Positions 35,219 to 44,341 of a stretch of DNA of 64,000 nucleotides are shown piece after piece. Source of the stretch: Marinobacterium mangrovicola (GTDB taxonomy: Bacteria; Pseudomonadota; Gammaproteobacteria; Pseudomonadales; Balneatricaceae). The position numbers and the translations under genes are program-made. Where the stretch lies: NCBI RefSeq assembly GCF_004339595.1, contig NZ_SMFU01000013.1:1-64000 (forward strand), read 5' to 3'. The number at the start of each line of letters is the position of its first letter. Position 1 is the stretch's first letter. The notes beneath the pieces were generated by a model that was not told the origin of the DNA, searched no databases, and worked only from the letters and a program-made list of their open reading frames with translations.

Positions 35219-35827
35219 TTATTTTATGAATTTAACCTGTTCGCTAATTTTTTCTAATACAATCGATTTACGCTCGTTGTAGGTTTTCTTATTGATCTCG
35301 AAGATGTTGTTTCCATGTGTATCGATGGAAATAATCAACGGCCCAAAACCTTTTACACGGTTTATCCAGAGCGTTTCCGGCATACCCAAATCTTTCCACT
35401 CAGCGCCCTCTATAGCTTCCACCTTGGTCGCTGCAACCACGGCACACCCGCCGGGGAAAACCGCGTGAACTGCCTTGTTTTCCTGGCAGCCTGCGGCGGT
35501 TTCCGGGCCCATACCGCCCTTGCCAATGATTAGTTTGACGCCGGTTTTTTCGATAAACTCGCGCTCGAACTTTTCCATACGCATGCTGGTGGTGGGTCCG
35601 ATGGAGACCATTTCAAAGCTACCATCGTCTTTTTCCCGCACAATTGGGCCTGCATGAAAGATCGCACCGCCGGCAATATCCACCGGCAGTTTCTGGCCAT
35701 ACTCAATCAAACGGCGATGCGCCACGTCCCGGCATGTCACCAGGGTTCCATCCAGGTAAATAACGTCGCCGACTTTAAGGTCTTCCAGATCCTGGGCTGA
35801 AATCGGTGTCTTCAGTACCTTCTTCAT
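35219..35827 (-). CDS. L(+)-tartrate dehydratase/class I fumarase-type hydro-lyase, beta subunit
   Basis: 202 residues, the length of Ttd[35 protein letters not shown] (about 76-110) is the characteristic fumarase C-terminal-domain motif, with [19 protein letters not shown] after it. It forms the small subunit of a heteromeric iron-sulfur dehydratase. The start overlaps the alpha-subunit stop by 4 bases. Two-subunit fumarases of this class are very close, so L-tartrate (to oxaloacetate) is a choice made from the LysR, TRAP and decarboxylase neighbours. Confidence 0.8.
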   Translation of the reverse strand: MKKVLKTPISAQDLEDLKVGDVIYLDGTLVTCRDVAHRRLIEYGQKLPVDIAGGAIFHAGPIVREKDDGSFEMVSIGPTTSMRMEKFEREFIEKTGVKLIIGKGGMGPETAAGCQENKAVHAVFPGGCAVVAATKVEAIEGAEWKDLGMPETLWINRVKGFGPLIISIDTHGNNIFEINKKTYNERKSIVLEKISEQVKFIK

Positions 35828-36723
35828 AGCTGTACATCCTGATGGGAGATAATTTCGTAGGAGAGGTCTGCATTGACCTTGATTTGACCGCGACGGTGCG
35901 CCCAGCAGCCGGTGGAAACAGCCACACCGATAGTAGAAGGGTGGCGCGCAGACGATTCGATATTCACACCCATCACGGTGTTGTCGCCGGTGAGCCCCTG
36001 AGGTCCGATACCCAGCTCATTAATGCCGTCGGTCAGCAGCTCTTCGAGCAGCGCAGCCTGCTCATTCGCGTTGCGGGCATTTACCGGTTTCAGGATCGCT
36101 TTCTTGGAAAGTCGTGCAGCAGTCTCTGCTGAGGTGGAGACACCCACGCCTACAAGAAGTGGCGGGCAGGCGTTGAGGCCGCGGGAGGTCATCACATCGA
36201 GAACGAATTCTGCCACACCCTCGTAGCCCTGCCCCGGCATCAATACGGTTGATGCGCCCGGCAATGTACAACCGCCACCTGCCATATAGACATCGATGAT
36301 GGCGTAGTCTTCGCCCGGAAGAATTTCCCAGTCGAGCCAAGGAATCTTGGAGCCCGTATTCGTGCCGGTATTCTTCTCGACAAACGACTCAACGGCGTTG
36401 TGGCGCAGAGGGCCAATTTCGGTTGCCCCCCGGGTCGCCCCTTCCAAAATCGACTCTAGTTCACCCAGCAACGGAAAGGAGGAACCCGCCTGGATGAAAT
36501 ACTGAATAACGCCGGTATCCTGACAGCTAGGACGATCCAGCTTGTCGGCGGCGTCCTGGTTTTCCGCCATCACGTCAAAGATCTCGATCGCCATGGGGTT
36601 GGTTTCTTTGGTGCGCAACTCTGCCTGTTTTTCTTTAACGTCTGTTGGAAGACGTTTTCCGATATAGGCCGTGAATTTCGCGAGAGTGTCAGTCAGAGAC
36701 TGGACTGCGGCTTCTTTCTCCAC
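35824..36723 (-). CDS. L(+)-tartrate dehydratase/class I fumarase-type hydro-lyase, alpha subunit
   Basis: About 299 residues from the GTG at 36723, which has AGAGG about 8 bases upstream; the frame is open to 36840 but that extension lacks family character. Three 4Fe-4S cysteines appear in [23 protein letters not shown] and [10 protein letters not shown], and [14 protein letters not shown] lies between. E. coli TtdA is 303 residues, so the length fits. The dehydratase turns L-tartrate into oxaloacetate, matching the decarboxylase downstream. A fumarase role is possible. First gene of the TtdAB-type unit; divergent from a LysR regulator. Confidence 0.8.
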   Translation of the reverse strand: MEKEAAVQSLTDTLAKFTAYIGKRLPTDVKEKQAELRTKETNPMAIEIFDVMAENQDAADKLDRPSCQDTGVIQYFIQAGSSFPLLGELESILEGATRGATEIGPLRHNAVESFVEKNTGTNTGSKIPWLDWEILPGEDYAIIDVYMAGGGCTLPGASTVLMPGQGYEGVAEFVLDVMTSRGLNACPPLLVGVGVSTSAETAARLSKKAILKPVNARNANEQAALLEELLTDGINELGIGPQGLTGDNTVMGVNIESSARHPSTIGVAVSTGCWAHRRGQIKVNADLSYEIISHQDVQL

Positions 36724-36857
36724 GCTTGTATCCTCTTCGTGTAGTGTCCCGGCTCCCCTTATAGGAACAAACCGGATGGAACGTGTGGCTATCATAGGAG
36801 GTAGAAAGCGTGTAAAAATGCACCAAAAGTAAAAATACAATTTCTTAAAGGTGAAAT

Positions 36858-37769
36858 ATGGATGCTGAAGACTCGATGCGATTCTTCGTCAGCCTGGCCC
36901 AAAAGCGATCCCTTTCGGGCGCCGCGCAAGAGCTGGACCTGTCCCCGTCCGCAGCGACAAAACGGCTCGCACAGATCGAAGATCGAATGGGGGTAAAGCT
37001 GGTTAATAGGACGACAAGGCGTATTTCACTGACACCAGAGGGCGAGATCTATCTTGAGTACGCCCAGAGTATCCTCAGTCAGATGGAGGAGATGCAGGAT
37101 GTGATTCGCAACCAGTCCGGAACCCCGACCGGCCAACTGAACGTCCACGCCCCACTAGGCTTTGGCAGAAAATATATTGCGCCGCTGGTGTCCGAGTTTG
37201 TTTCAGAATACCCCGATCTGGTTGTGCGACTCACCCTAAGCGACAGGCATGTTTCTCCACCGGATGATGCCGTCGACATCCTGATTCGTTTCGGTGACGT
37301 ACCGGATTCACGTTTAATTGCACGAAAGATTGCGCCAAACAGGCGGTTTATCAGCGCCAGTCCTGGCTACCTGGATAAGATGGGGCGTCCTGCCGTACCA
37401 CTGGACTTAAGCAGTCACCAAGCGATAGCTCTACGCCAAAATGATGAAACCGCCAACCTCTGGCGGCTAACCAAAGATAACCAGACCCAGGCGGTTCGCG
37501 TGCCGGTAAAGCTGAGTACGAACGATGGCCATGTTGCTCTTCAGTGGGCGATCGAAGGACATGGGTTGTTGATGAGAGCTCAATGGGATCTCGCGAAGCA
37601 CCTAAGAAGTGGTGATCTAGAGCTGGTCCTGCCGGAATATGAAACTCCCCCTGCCGATATTTATGCGGTCTATCTTCAGAAAGCCCGACTCGCTACACGT
37701 GTTTCTCTGTTTCTCGATTACCTTGAGGCGTCATTCCTAACCAAGACAACGACTAGTGACTACTGGTAA
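36858..37769 (+). CDS. LysR-family regulator, TtdR/DmlR-like
   Basis: 303 residues. The N-terminal helix-turn-helix is in RSLSGAAQELDLSPSAATKRLAQIEDRMGVKLVNRTTRRISLT (about 16-58), and the effector domain follows from about 90. AAGGTG precedes the ATG. It is divergent from the dehydratase gene by 134 bases, the usual layout for a LysR protein that activates its neighbour in response to a substrate such as tartrate or malate. The AANRRFISASPGYL-type segment is common in the DmlR/TtdR group. Confidence 0.85.
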   Translation: MDAEDSMRFFVSLAQKRSLSGAAQELDLSPSAATKRLAQIEDRMGVKLVNRTTRRISLTPEGEIYLEYAQSILSQMEEMQDVIRNQSGTPTGQLNVHAPLGFGRKYIAPLVSEFVSEYPDLVVRLTLSDRHVSPPDDAVDILIRFGDVPDSRLIARKIAPNRRFISASPGYLDKMGRPAVPLDLSSHQAIALRQNDETANLWRLTKDNQTQAVRVPVKLSTNDGHVALQWAIEGHGLLMRAQWDLAKHLRSGDLELVLPEYETPPADIYAVYLQKARLATRVSLFLDYLEASFLTKTTTSDYW

Positions 37770-38159
37770 TTCACAGCATGTATCTGAGCAGATGCTGATT
37801 TATCTTTAATTTAATTACATAGGTGCACTAGCGATGTAAGCAACTGAAGCTATATCCAGCTAATTCCGAAATGTGCGCCAACTCATTGCCATGACCCGCT
37901 TTACCAAAAAATGTCCCACATCATAGCCAATGAGTCGGTAGTTGGCCCAAAGCCGACCGTTAGAAGTGGCTAATATTCGTTGATAGGTGCATCTGAGAGT
38001 AGTCCAAACGCGGACATTTCAGTAAGCCTGCTCTGATGACTCCTGCTGCGACTGAGCGGCCATTATTCACGCTGCTCCGTATCTACCAAAAGAGGCTGAA
38101 ACGGAGGCAGTTGATGGCTGATTCACATCAACCGCCTTTCCCTTCGCTAGCCTCGTATC
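37770..38159. other. Intergenic stretch with a recurring motif and a hairpin
   Basis: About 390 bases with no credible gene. It contains one copy of the GCGGACATTTC motif near 38012 and an imperfect 11-bp hairpin (GGCAGTTGATG/CATCAACCGCC, about 38108-38138) just past the carboxypeptidase-type gene, which may act as a terminator for it. Confidence 0.45.
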
Positions 38160-39392
38160 CTATTCGCCGGCCAGTTTTCGCACCACATTCAGCAGTACAT
38201 TCGCCCCAGCCTCGATATCATCGGGGCTAGTGTACTCCTCGATGTTATGGCTGAGCCCCTTGACGCTGGGTACGAAGATCATCGCCGTCGGGCAGTTAGG
38301 CGCGAAAGCCTGTGCGTCATGGCCAGCGCCGCTTGGCAGGCGTTTTACTCTGTAGCCCTGGCGGTCAGCTTCCATTTCTACCAGGCTGATGAGCCTTTCA
38401 TCAAAGGGGGTAGGGTCGAACCTGACCAATTGCCGCGTTTGGATAGTGACCCCCTCTTGCTCGGCAATTTCCTCAATAAACTGCTGGAGTCTGCTCTCTG
38501 CTTCCTGCAACTTATCATTCTCGGTATTGCGCAGATCGACCGTCATCTTGACGCTGTTGGGGATGACGTTCACCAGGTTTGGCTTCATCTCGATGCAGCC
38601 GACGGTCGCCACCTGGTAGCCCCCCATTTCTTTGGCTAAAGCGCGCGCAAAGGTGGCGATAGCCATAGCGGCATAACCAGCGTCATGCCGCATCGCCATC
38701 GGAGTCGTGCCGGCGTGGTTGGATACGCCGCTGACAGTGATTTCGGTCCAGGATATTCCCTGCACGCCCTCTACTGCACCAATGGTGAAGCCTTCCTGCT
38801 CCAACACTGGTCCCTGTTCGACGTGAAGTTCGATAAAGGCGTGAGCCCGCATGGAACCGCAGGGCTCTGAACCGTTGTAGCCAATCCTCTCCAGCTCCTC
38901 ACGCAGAATCGTGCCATCCGTTCCTCTGGTATTGAGCACGGATTCAAGCTCAATATGGCCCTGATGCACCATGCTTCCCATCATGTCAGGCGTGAAACGA
39001 ACCCCTTCTTCGTTGGTGAAAAAACCGATAGCAATCGGACGTCGAGTGCTTATGCCAGCTTCATTGAGGGTCTGCACCACTTCAAGGCCTGCAAGAACCC
39101 CCAGGTTGCCGTCATACAACCCACCAGTGGCGACGGTATCGATATGGGATCCCACGAGCACCGGCTTGCCCGGCTGCTGGCCTTCGCGAACAGCCAGCAC
39201 GTTACCCAGTTGATCAACGCTGATTTTCAGCCCTAGCTCTTTCATCCAGGACACCACCTGGTCGCGTCCTTGTTTGTCTTGCTCAGTGAGCGCGATTCGT
39301 GCGGCGCCGCCGCCTGCCAGTGCTCCGCATTGACCCAGTGCTTTGATGCGTTCGATAAGTCGCTGGATGTTGATGTTAGCTGTTTGTGTCAT
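38160..39392 (-). CDS. Carbamoylase-type amidohydrolase, M20/hydantoinase-carbamoylase family
   Basis: About 410 residues from the ATG at 39392. Metal ligands can be followed: GSHIDTVATGGLYDGNLGV (His and Asp), NEEGVRF (Glu), HVEQGPVLE (His) and SGAGHDAQ (last His). GVSNHAGTTPMAMRHDAGYAAM is the dimerisation-domain signature of N-carbamoyl-L-amino-acid hydrolases, ureidoglycolate hydrolases and allantoate amidohydrolases. It releases NH3 and CO2 from an N-carbamoyl amino acid. It lies downstream of a symporter gene on the same strand; the diaminopropionate lyase near by suggests a ureido-amino acid as substrate. Exact substrate unknown. Confidence 0.85.
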   Translation of the reverse strand: MTQTANINIQRLIERIKALGQCGALAGGGAARIALTEQDKQGRDQVVSWMKELGLKISVDQLGNVLAVREGQQPGKPVLVGSHIDTVATGGLYDGNLGVLAGLEVVQTLNEAGISTRRPIAIGFFTNEEGVRFTPDMMGSMVHQGHIELESVLNTRGTDGTILREELERIGYNGSEPCGSMRAHAFIELHVEQGPVLEQEGFTIGAVEGVQGISWTEITVSGVSNHAGTTPMAMRHDAGYAAMAIATFARALAKEMGGYQVATVGCIEMKPNLVNVIPNSVKMTVDLRNTENDKLQEAESRLQQFIEEIAEQEGVTIQTRQLVRFDPTPFDERLISLVEMEADRQGYRVKRLPSGAGHDAQAFAPNCPTAMIFVPSVKGLSHNIEEYTSPDDIEAGANVLLNVVRKLAGE

Positions 39393-39551
39393 ATCACTAC
39401 CTGTCTGTAAAAGTAACAAGCGTCCCTCTATGCTGGAAAGTAAGCATTAAAAAGGAAGGCGCTTAGGTTTTCCTCTCGAATAATATTGCGGAATATGTCC
39501 TTCACTGTGGCCATTGAAGGGGCCAGCAACTCGCCGAACCCCTAGTTGCCG

Positions 39552-40997
39552 TTAGCGCATCTTTAGTAAGTGCTCTGGACTTCCTTCAGCCAAGCTGCTT
39601 GCTTCTTCTGGGTGAACCCACGCGGTTTTATCCAGATCAAGGTCGTTGAACTGGTTGATATCCAGTTGTGGCTCCTCAACACCTTGATTTAGCTGTTGAT
39701 CATAGTCATTAAGGATGCGTTTTACCGGCTTGATCAGCAGCGCCAACGCGACCAGGTTGATGATGGCCAGCAGGCCCATGGTCAAATCGGCAAAGGCGAA
39801 CACCGTGCTCAAGTTCTGCGCTGATCCCCAGACCACCAATACCAGGAACAGGAATCGGTAAGCGTTAAAGATCGTTGTTTTTTCCCCGAACATGAAACTC
39901 AGGCTGTTTTCCCCTAAGTAGTAGCTATACATCACCGAGGTGAAGGCAAATAGAGCTAGCGCGATACTGACGAAATAAACACCCCATCCACCCACGTGTT
40001 CGGCCAACGCATTCTGCGTCAGCGCAACGCCGCCCAAGTCAGTGCCAGACTGATAAATGTCGGAGAGGAGGATGATGATTGCGGTGCAGGTACACAAAAT
40101 CACGGTATCAACAAACACGCTGAAGGCTTGCAGGATACCCTGCTCTACAGGGTGCTTGACGTAGGAGATGGCTGCGGTATTCGGAGCGCTGCCTAACCCT
40201 GCTTCATTCGAAAAGAGGCCTCGTTTAACGCCCATCAAGATGGCCGCACCGACTCCTCCGCCAACGGCTTGCTCCAGACCAAATGCGCTGTTCACAATAA
40301 GGCTCAGAATATCCGGCACCGATTCGATATTGGTGCCAATCACCCTAAGGGCAACCACCAGATAACCAATGGCCATAAAGGGAACGACGTATTGAGCCGC
40401 ATCAGCAATACGGCGCACACCACCAAAGATAATAATGCCGACAACAGCAGCAAGCGCGATTCCGGTTGCATAGGCCGGGATGCTGAAGGCGCTTTCAAAT
40501 GAAGAGGAGACGGTAAACGACTGTAGGGACGGGAATGCAAAACCAAAGGTCAGCATCAGTAGGACGGAGAACAGATGTGCCATCCATCGGTTCTTCAGGC
40601 CGTGTTTGATGTAGAACGCCGGTCCGCCACGGTAACTGCCATCCGGCTCGGTCTGCTTGAACAGTTGAGCCAGGGAGCACTCGTAAATGCTGGTCGCCAT
40701 ACCCATCAGGCCTACGACCCACATCCAAAAAATTGCGCCGGGTCCCCCCAAAGTGATAGCGACAGCAACTCCTGCAATGTTGCCCGCACCAACGCGGCCC
40801 GCCACGCTCATAGCGAGCGCTTGGAATGAACTCAGGTGGTTGCCTTCGTGCCGAAAGGATCTCCCAAGCAAGCGAAACATGCGCCCGAAGTAGCGGAACT
40901 GAGAGAAGTTGGAAGCGACCGTGAAGGTAACCCCCAAGGCGATCAGTAGGGCGATGAGCACCTTGCTCCATAAAAGATCGGTTATTAGGGACAGCAT
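39552..40997 (-). CDS. Sodium:alanine/glycine symporter (AGCS family)
   Basis: About 481 residues from the ATG at 40997. Eleven or so membrane helices are visible. Family motifs SVAGRVGAGNIAGVAVAITLGGPGAIFWMWV (near 65) and FSNEAGLGSAPNTAAISYVKHPVEQG (near 260) are complete. It imports a small neutral amino acid with Na+. Situated between an Lrp-type regulator (divergent) and the carbamoylase gene, it probably brings in the amino acid degraded by this cluster. Confidence 0.9.
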   Translation of the reverse strand: MLSLITDLLWSKVLIALLIALGVTFTVASNFSQFRYFGRMFRLLGRSFRHEGNHLSSFQALAMSVAGRVGAGNIAGVAVAITLGGPGAIFWMWVVGLMGMATSIYECSLAQLFKQTEPDGSYRGGPAFYIKHGLKNRWMAHLFSVLLMLTFGFAFPSLQSFTVSSSFESAFSIPAYATGIALAAVVGIIIFGGVRRIADAAQYVVPFMAIGYLVVALRVIGTNIESVPDILSLIVNSAFGLEQAVGGGVGAAILMGVKRGLFSNEAGLGSAPNTAAISYVKHPVEQGILQAFSVFVDTVILCTCTAIIILLSDIYQSGTDLGGVALTQNALAEHVGGWGVYFVSIALALFAFTSVMYSYYLGENSLSFMFGEKTTIFNAYRFLFLVLVVWGSAQNLSTVFAFADLTMGLLAIINLVALALLIKPVKRILNDYDQQLNQGVEEPQLDINQFNDLDLDKTAWVHPEEASSLAEGSPEHLLKMR

Positions 40998-41143
40998 TTC
41001 TTTCTCCACTATTTGTTGTGTGATTTGTTGTTATTGGCTTATCCAACACGAGAGGATTGTCATCATGCTACCGGCCATACGATGGACAGATGCATCGAAG
41101 TAACTCACCATTGCGAGGTTATTCACACAATTTGAACTTATAA

Positions 41144-41635
41144 ATGAAGAATAAAATCATGGCTGATATAGACGATTTTGATCGCCAAATTTTGGAAATC
41201 GTACAGCGCTCGAATCGCACCACATCGGATGTCATCGGCGAGGCGGTCGGGCTTTCACCTGCTGCTGTTCAGCGGCGTTTGAAGCGGATGAGGCAGGAAG
41301 AGATCATTGAGGCTGATGTCTCGGTCGTGTCACGGCAGGCCGTGAACAGATCCATGACGTTTATCGTGCAGATCACGCTGGAGCGGGAGCGTGTTGACCT
41401 ATTGGTCGATTTCAAACGACAGATGCTGAACAACCCCCATGTTCAGCAGTGTTACTATGTCACCGGTAGTTATGACTTCATCATTATTTTAACAGCGGCT
41501 GATATGGCGGCCTACGAGCAGTTCACAGAGAAGTTCTTTTTCAACAACAAGAACATCAAAAGCTTCTACACTAACGTGGTGATGGATTCGGTGAAAACCG
41601 GCATGTATATCCCGGTGGTTCAAGAGCCAGTTTGA
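41144..41635 (+). CDS. Lrp/AsnC-family regulator
   Basis: 163 residues. The helix-turn-helix covers FDRQILEIVQRSNRTTSDVIGEAVGLSPAAVQRRLKRMRQE (about 10-50), and the RAM/AsnC ligand domain follows (VQQCYYVTGSYDFIIILTAADM, about 105-126). It lies between the symporter gene, from which it diverges, and the ammonia-lyase gene, with which it converges. Local control of both by an amino acid is expected for the family. Met at 41144 or 41159 could start it; neither has a strong ribosome site. Confidence 0.87.
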   Translation: MKNKIMADIDDFDRQILEIVQRSNRTTSDVIGEAVGLSPAAVQRRLKRMRQEEIIEADVSVVSRQAVNRSMTFIVQITLERERVDLLVDFKRQMLNNPHVQQCYYVTGSYDFIIILTAADMAAYEQFTEKFFFNNKNIKSFYTNVVMDSVKTGMYIPVVQEPV

Positions 41636-41644
41636 ACAAACGGA

Positions 41645-41675
41645 AAAGGGGCGACATGAGCCGCCCCGTTTTATT
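41645..41675. terminator. Bidirectional Rho-independent terminator
   Basis: GGGGCG (41648-41653) and CGCCCC (41662-41667) make a stem with an 8-base loop. On the plus strand GTTTTATT follows (lrp end); on the minus strand the same stem is followed by TTTTCC (ammonia-lyase end). It serves both convergent genes. Confidence 0.8.
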
Positions 41676-41690
41676 AACTCTTCTCAGTGG

Positions 41691-42890
41691 TTAACGCTCG
41701 CCGTGGAGTATCTGCTGATACAACTCAGGGTCGGTTGCGCCTTCCGTGCCGATAATCAGAATCGAGCTGTTGTTATCAACTCCCATTAATTTGCGCATCG
41801 CCTCATCCCCTTGGATACCTAGGAGCGCCGCAATACCAGCCACGGCCGACTCTCCTGCTTCGATGGAGGGATCATCTCCACAGCCCCTGGCCAACAACCG
41901 CATGCTTTCGGGCACCAGTGCCTCCGCGACGGTGGTGAAGTCATCCGCGCCCGTTTCCAAAATTTTCCACGCCAGCAGCGACACCTCGCCGCAAGCTAAG
42001 CCCGCCATCAGTGTCTCTAGTTTTCCGTCGACTATCACCAGCTTTTCTTCAACAGCGCTGAGTTGCAGGCAGTTCGCCTGCTCCGGTTCGACGACGATCA
42101 GGCGTGGGCGTTGATCGCCCCAAAGATCCCAAAAGAATCCGCAAACGGCTGATGCTAACCCCCCACATCCTCCCTGAATGAATACATGACTGGGAATATG
42201 TCCGTCCAATTGATCAACGGCTTCCTGGAGCATCACGCTGTAACCTAGGGCGACACTCTTGGGGATCTCCATATATCCCTCGTAGCTGTTATCGGAGACA
42301 ATGATCCAGCCATTTTCCTTGGCGGCTTGGTCCGCTTCCTTCACCGAGTCGTCATAATTACCGGCAATACGGATCACTTCAGCACCCAGTTCTGCCATAG
42401 ATCGTTCACGACCGACTGAGACGTCGGCGTGAATGTAGATGACACAGGCGCAGCCAAACATACGGGCACCCCAAGCGACCGAACGACCATGATTTCCATC
42501 GGTAGCAGTCGCCACGGTGACCTGACGAATCACCTCGGCATATTTGCCGCTGAACAGGTCTTCAACTTTTGCCTGCTTGCCAGTTTCTAGACGGATCGCC
42601 AGCAGCAGCTGCATGGCGACCGCATAGGAGCCGCCCAGGGATTTAAAGCTTTTCAGCTCGAACCGAGTTGACTCATCTTTATAAAACAGCTTACCGACTT
42701 CGATCTGGTCGGCCAGTCCCGCTAGCTCATGCAAAGGCGTGGCGCTATATCCAGGCCAGTGCCGCATATCCGCCATCGCCTCACGCGCTTTGCTCGCACT
42801 GAGTATCGACCGCATTGCATCAGTATAAGGAGCGTTTTTATTCGCTTTAGGGTTACGGTAGTGGGTCAGGTAACGGTTCTTATTAAGCAT
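41691..42890 (-). CDS. dpaL: 2,3-diaminopropionate ammonia-lyase
   Basis: 399 residues of a fold-type II PLP enzyme. The PLP lysine is in FELKSFKSLGGSYAV (about residue 79). ATATDGNHGRSVAWGARMFG carries the Asp that acts in the D-isomer reaction, and IQGGCGGLASAV is the phosphate-binding loop. The length matches E. coli YgeX (398). It degrades L- or D-2,3-diaminopropionate to pyruvate and two NH3. It lies 18 bases after the M20 amidohydrolase gene and converges with lrp. In combination with the carbamoylase it suggests that a carbamoyl- or acyl-diaminopropionate is used. Confidence 0.87.
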   Translation of the reverse strand: MLNKNRYLTHYRNPKANKNAPYTDAMRSILSASKAREAMADMRHWPGYSATPLHELAGLADQIEVGKLFYKDESTRFELKSFKSLGGSYAVAMQLLLAIRLETGKQAKVEDLFSGKYAEVIRQVTVATATDGNHGRSVAWGARMFGCACVIYIHADVSVGRERSMAELGAEVIRIAGNYDDSVKEADQAAKENGWIIVSDNSYEGYMEIPKSVALGYSVMLQEAVDQLDGHIPSHVFIQGGCGGLASAVCGFFWDLWGDQRPRLIVVEPEQANCLQLSAVEEKLVIVDGKLETLMAGLACGEVSLLAWKILETGADDFTTVAEALVPESMRLLARGCGDDPSIEAGESAVAGIAALLGIQGDEAMRKLMGVDNNSSILIIGTEGATDPELYQQILHGER

Positions 42891-42908
42891 CTTAAAGACT
42901 CCTTGGTT

Positions 42909-44072
42909 TTATAGCTGTTGTTCCACCAGCGCCGTCCAGTAGAGAGCTCCGGTTTCTAGGATGTTGTCGTTAAAGTCGTAATGGGGGTTATGCAGCATGC
43001 ACCCGCCTCGGCTGTCCGCCCCGTTTCCCAAAAACACGTAGCAGCCGGGGACAACCCGCTGTAGGCAGGCAAAATCTTCCGAAAAACTCTTGGGTGGAAC
43101 GTCCAGCAACACCCGCTCGGGGCCGTTTACTTTCAGGGCCGCACATTGAGCAGCCTGTGTTTGTGCTTCGGCATTGTGGGTAACGAAAAACTCGCGGGAA
43201 AACGTCACCTCGACCAGGGTGTCAAAGGCTTCACTGATACCTGCTGCAAGCGTCCTGATTCTTCGCTCCACCTGATCGGTGGTCGCATCGTTGAAGGTTC
43301 TGCAATCGCCTTTGAGAGTGACGGTGCTTGGAATCACGTTGCGCGCACCATCGGTCAGCACTTCGGTAACGGAGACCACCACCGCCTCCGATGGATCCAC
43401 GGTTCTTGAAACGATGGTCTGTAACCCCTGAACAAGGTGGGTGGCAGGAATAATGGGGTCATTAACCAGGTGCGGTGAGGAGGCGTGGCCGCCGCAGCCG
43501 TTGATCTGGATCTCAAGCAGGCTTTCACTGGCCATAATTGCCCCCGCACGCAGCGCCAACACCCCCGCTTCCAGTCCCGGAAGGTTGTGCATGCCGTACA
43601 CTTCGGTTGCCGGAAAACGCTCGAATAGACCATCGTCGATCATGGCTTGAGCACCCAACCCATGCTCTTCATTGGGCTGAAAGATAAAAACGACAGTACC
43701 TTCAAACTCACCGCGTTTGGCTAGCTGGCATGCAGCCCCAAGCAGCATAGCGCTGTGTCCATCATGACCGCAGCCGTGCATTTTCCCATCAACGCTGGAG
43801 CGATGATCGAATGTATTCAGCTCAGTGATCGGTAACGCATCAGTGTCGGCGCGCAATGCGATCATCTTTCGGTCAGGCCGATCTCCTTTACGCAGGACGG
43901 CAACAACGCCGGTTTGGCCAATCCCCTCATGGACCTCAAGCCCCCACTCCTTGAGCAGCGAAGCGATTAGCTGTGCCGTCATATGTACATCGAATCCCGT
44001 TTCAGGAAGGCGGTGCATCTGGTGCCGCCACGTGGTCATCTGCTCAACGAGTCCGTCTATTAGTTGGGTCAT
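42909..44072 (-). CDS. M20 amidohydrolase, hippurate/N-acyl-amino-acid hydrolase type
   Basis: About 387 residues from the ATG at 44072 (frame open to 44141). HRLPETGFDVHMTA near the start, GCGHDGHSAMLLGAA (about 100), FIFQPNEEHGLGAQ, YGMHNLPGLEAGVLA and the closing PKSFSEDF motifs mark the AmhX/HipO group of M20 enzymes with two metal ions. It removes an acyl group from an amino acid. It is first of a two-gene unit with diaminopropionate ammonia-lyase, so an N-acyl-diaminopropionate is a reasonable substrate. Confidence 0.87.
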   Translation of the reverse strand: MTQLIDGLVEQMTTWRHQMHRLPETGFDVHMTAQLIASLLKEWGLEVHEGIGQTGVVAVLRKGDRPDRKMIALRADTDALPITELNTFDHRSSVDGKMHGCGHDGHSAMLLGAACQLAKRGEFEGTVVFIFQPNEEHGLGAQAMIDDGLFERFPATEVYGMHNLPGLEAGVLALRAGAIMASESLLEIQINGCGGHASSPHLVNDPIIPATHLVQGLQTIVSRTVDPSEAVVVSVTEVLTDGARNVIPSTVTLKGDCRTFNDATTDQVERRIRTLAAGISEAFDTLVEVTFSREFFVTHNAEAQTQAAQCAALKVNGPERVLLDVPPKSFSEDFACLQRVVPGCYVFLGNGADSRGGCMLHNPHYDFNDNILETGALYWTALVEQQL

Positions 44073-44262
44073 CACAAAATCCAGAAGTCTTGTTTGTTCA
44101 GGACTCCCATTATCCCAACGAGCGCCAAGGGCATTCTGCATAGCGCAGAGTGGACATGAGGAATTTCTTCGAATTAAGCTTGGTTAACGCGGAAAAAACC
44201 GAATAAAAGATGGGGTTCGGGAAAGCTAGGCTTGAGTGGTTACATCGTTGCAAGCGGAGAGT

Positions 44263-44339
44263 CAGGCACCAAGCCTCCAAGTCTTAGGAGGTGTGTCTGA
44301 TGACGAGTAAGTGCCCTTATCGGACCATAAGGGCTTTCT
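44263..44339 (+). ncRNA. Candidate structured leader: SD-covering hairpin plus terminator
   Basis: CAGGCAC (44263-44269) and CCTCC (44274-44278) pair with GTGTCTG (44293-44299) and GGAGG (44287-44291), giving a 12-bp stem with a small internal bulge that would hide AGGAGGTG. A second stem, GCCCTTAT/ATAAGGGC (44313-44334), is followed by TTTCT and looks like a Rho-independent terminator. Between them begins a 13-codon ORF. The layout recalls an attenuator or small regulatory RNA; the controlled gene is not evident. Confidence 0.4.
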
Positions 44340-44341
44340 AA
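44300..44341 (+). CDS. Possible 13-residue leader peptide
   Basis: ATG with an ideal ribosome site (AGGAGGTG, 44286-44293) opens a frame MTSKCPYRTIRAF ending in TAA. The terminator stem lies inside the frame, so ribosomes passing through would stop it from folding. No family known. Real translation is unproven; a chance match is possible. Confidence 0.3.
   Translation: MTSKCPYRTIRAF

Noticed and set aside
44297-44320. CTGATGACGAG resembling a hammerhead ribozyme core
   Set aside because: The matching GAAA segment and the three-stem layout are missing.
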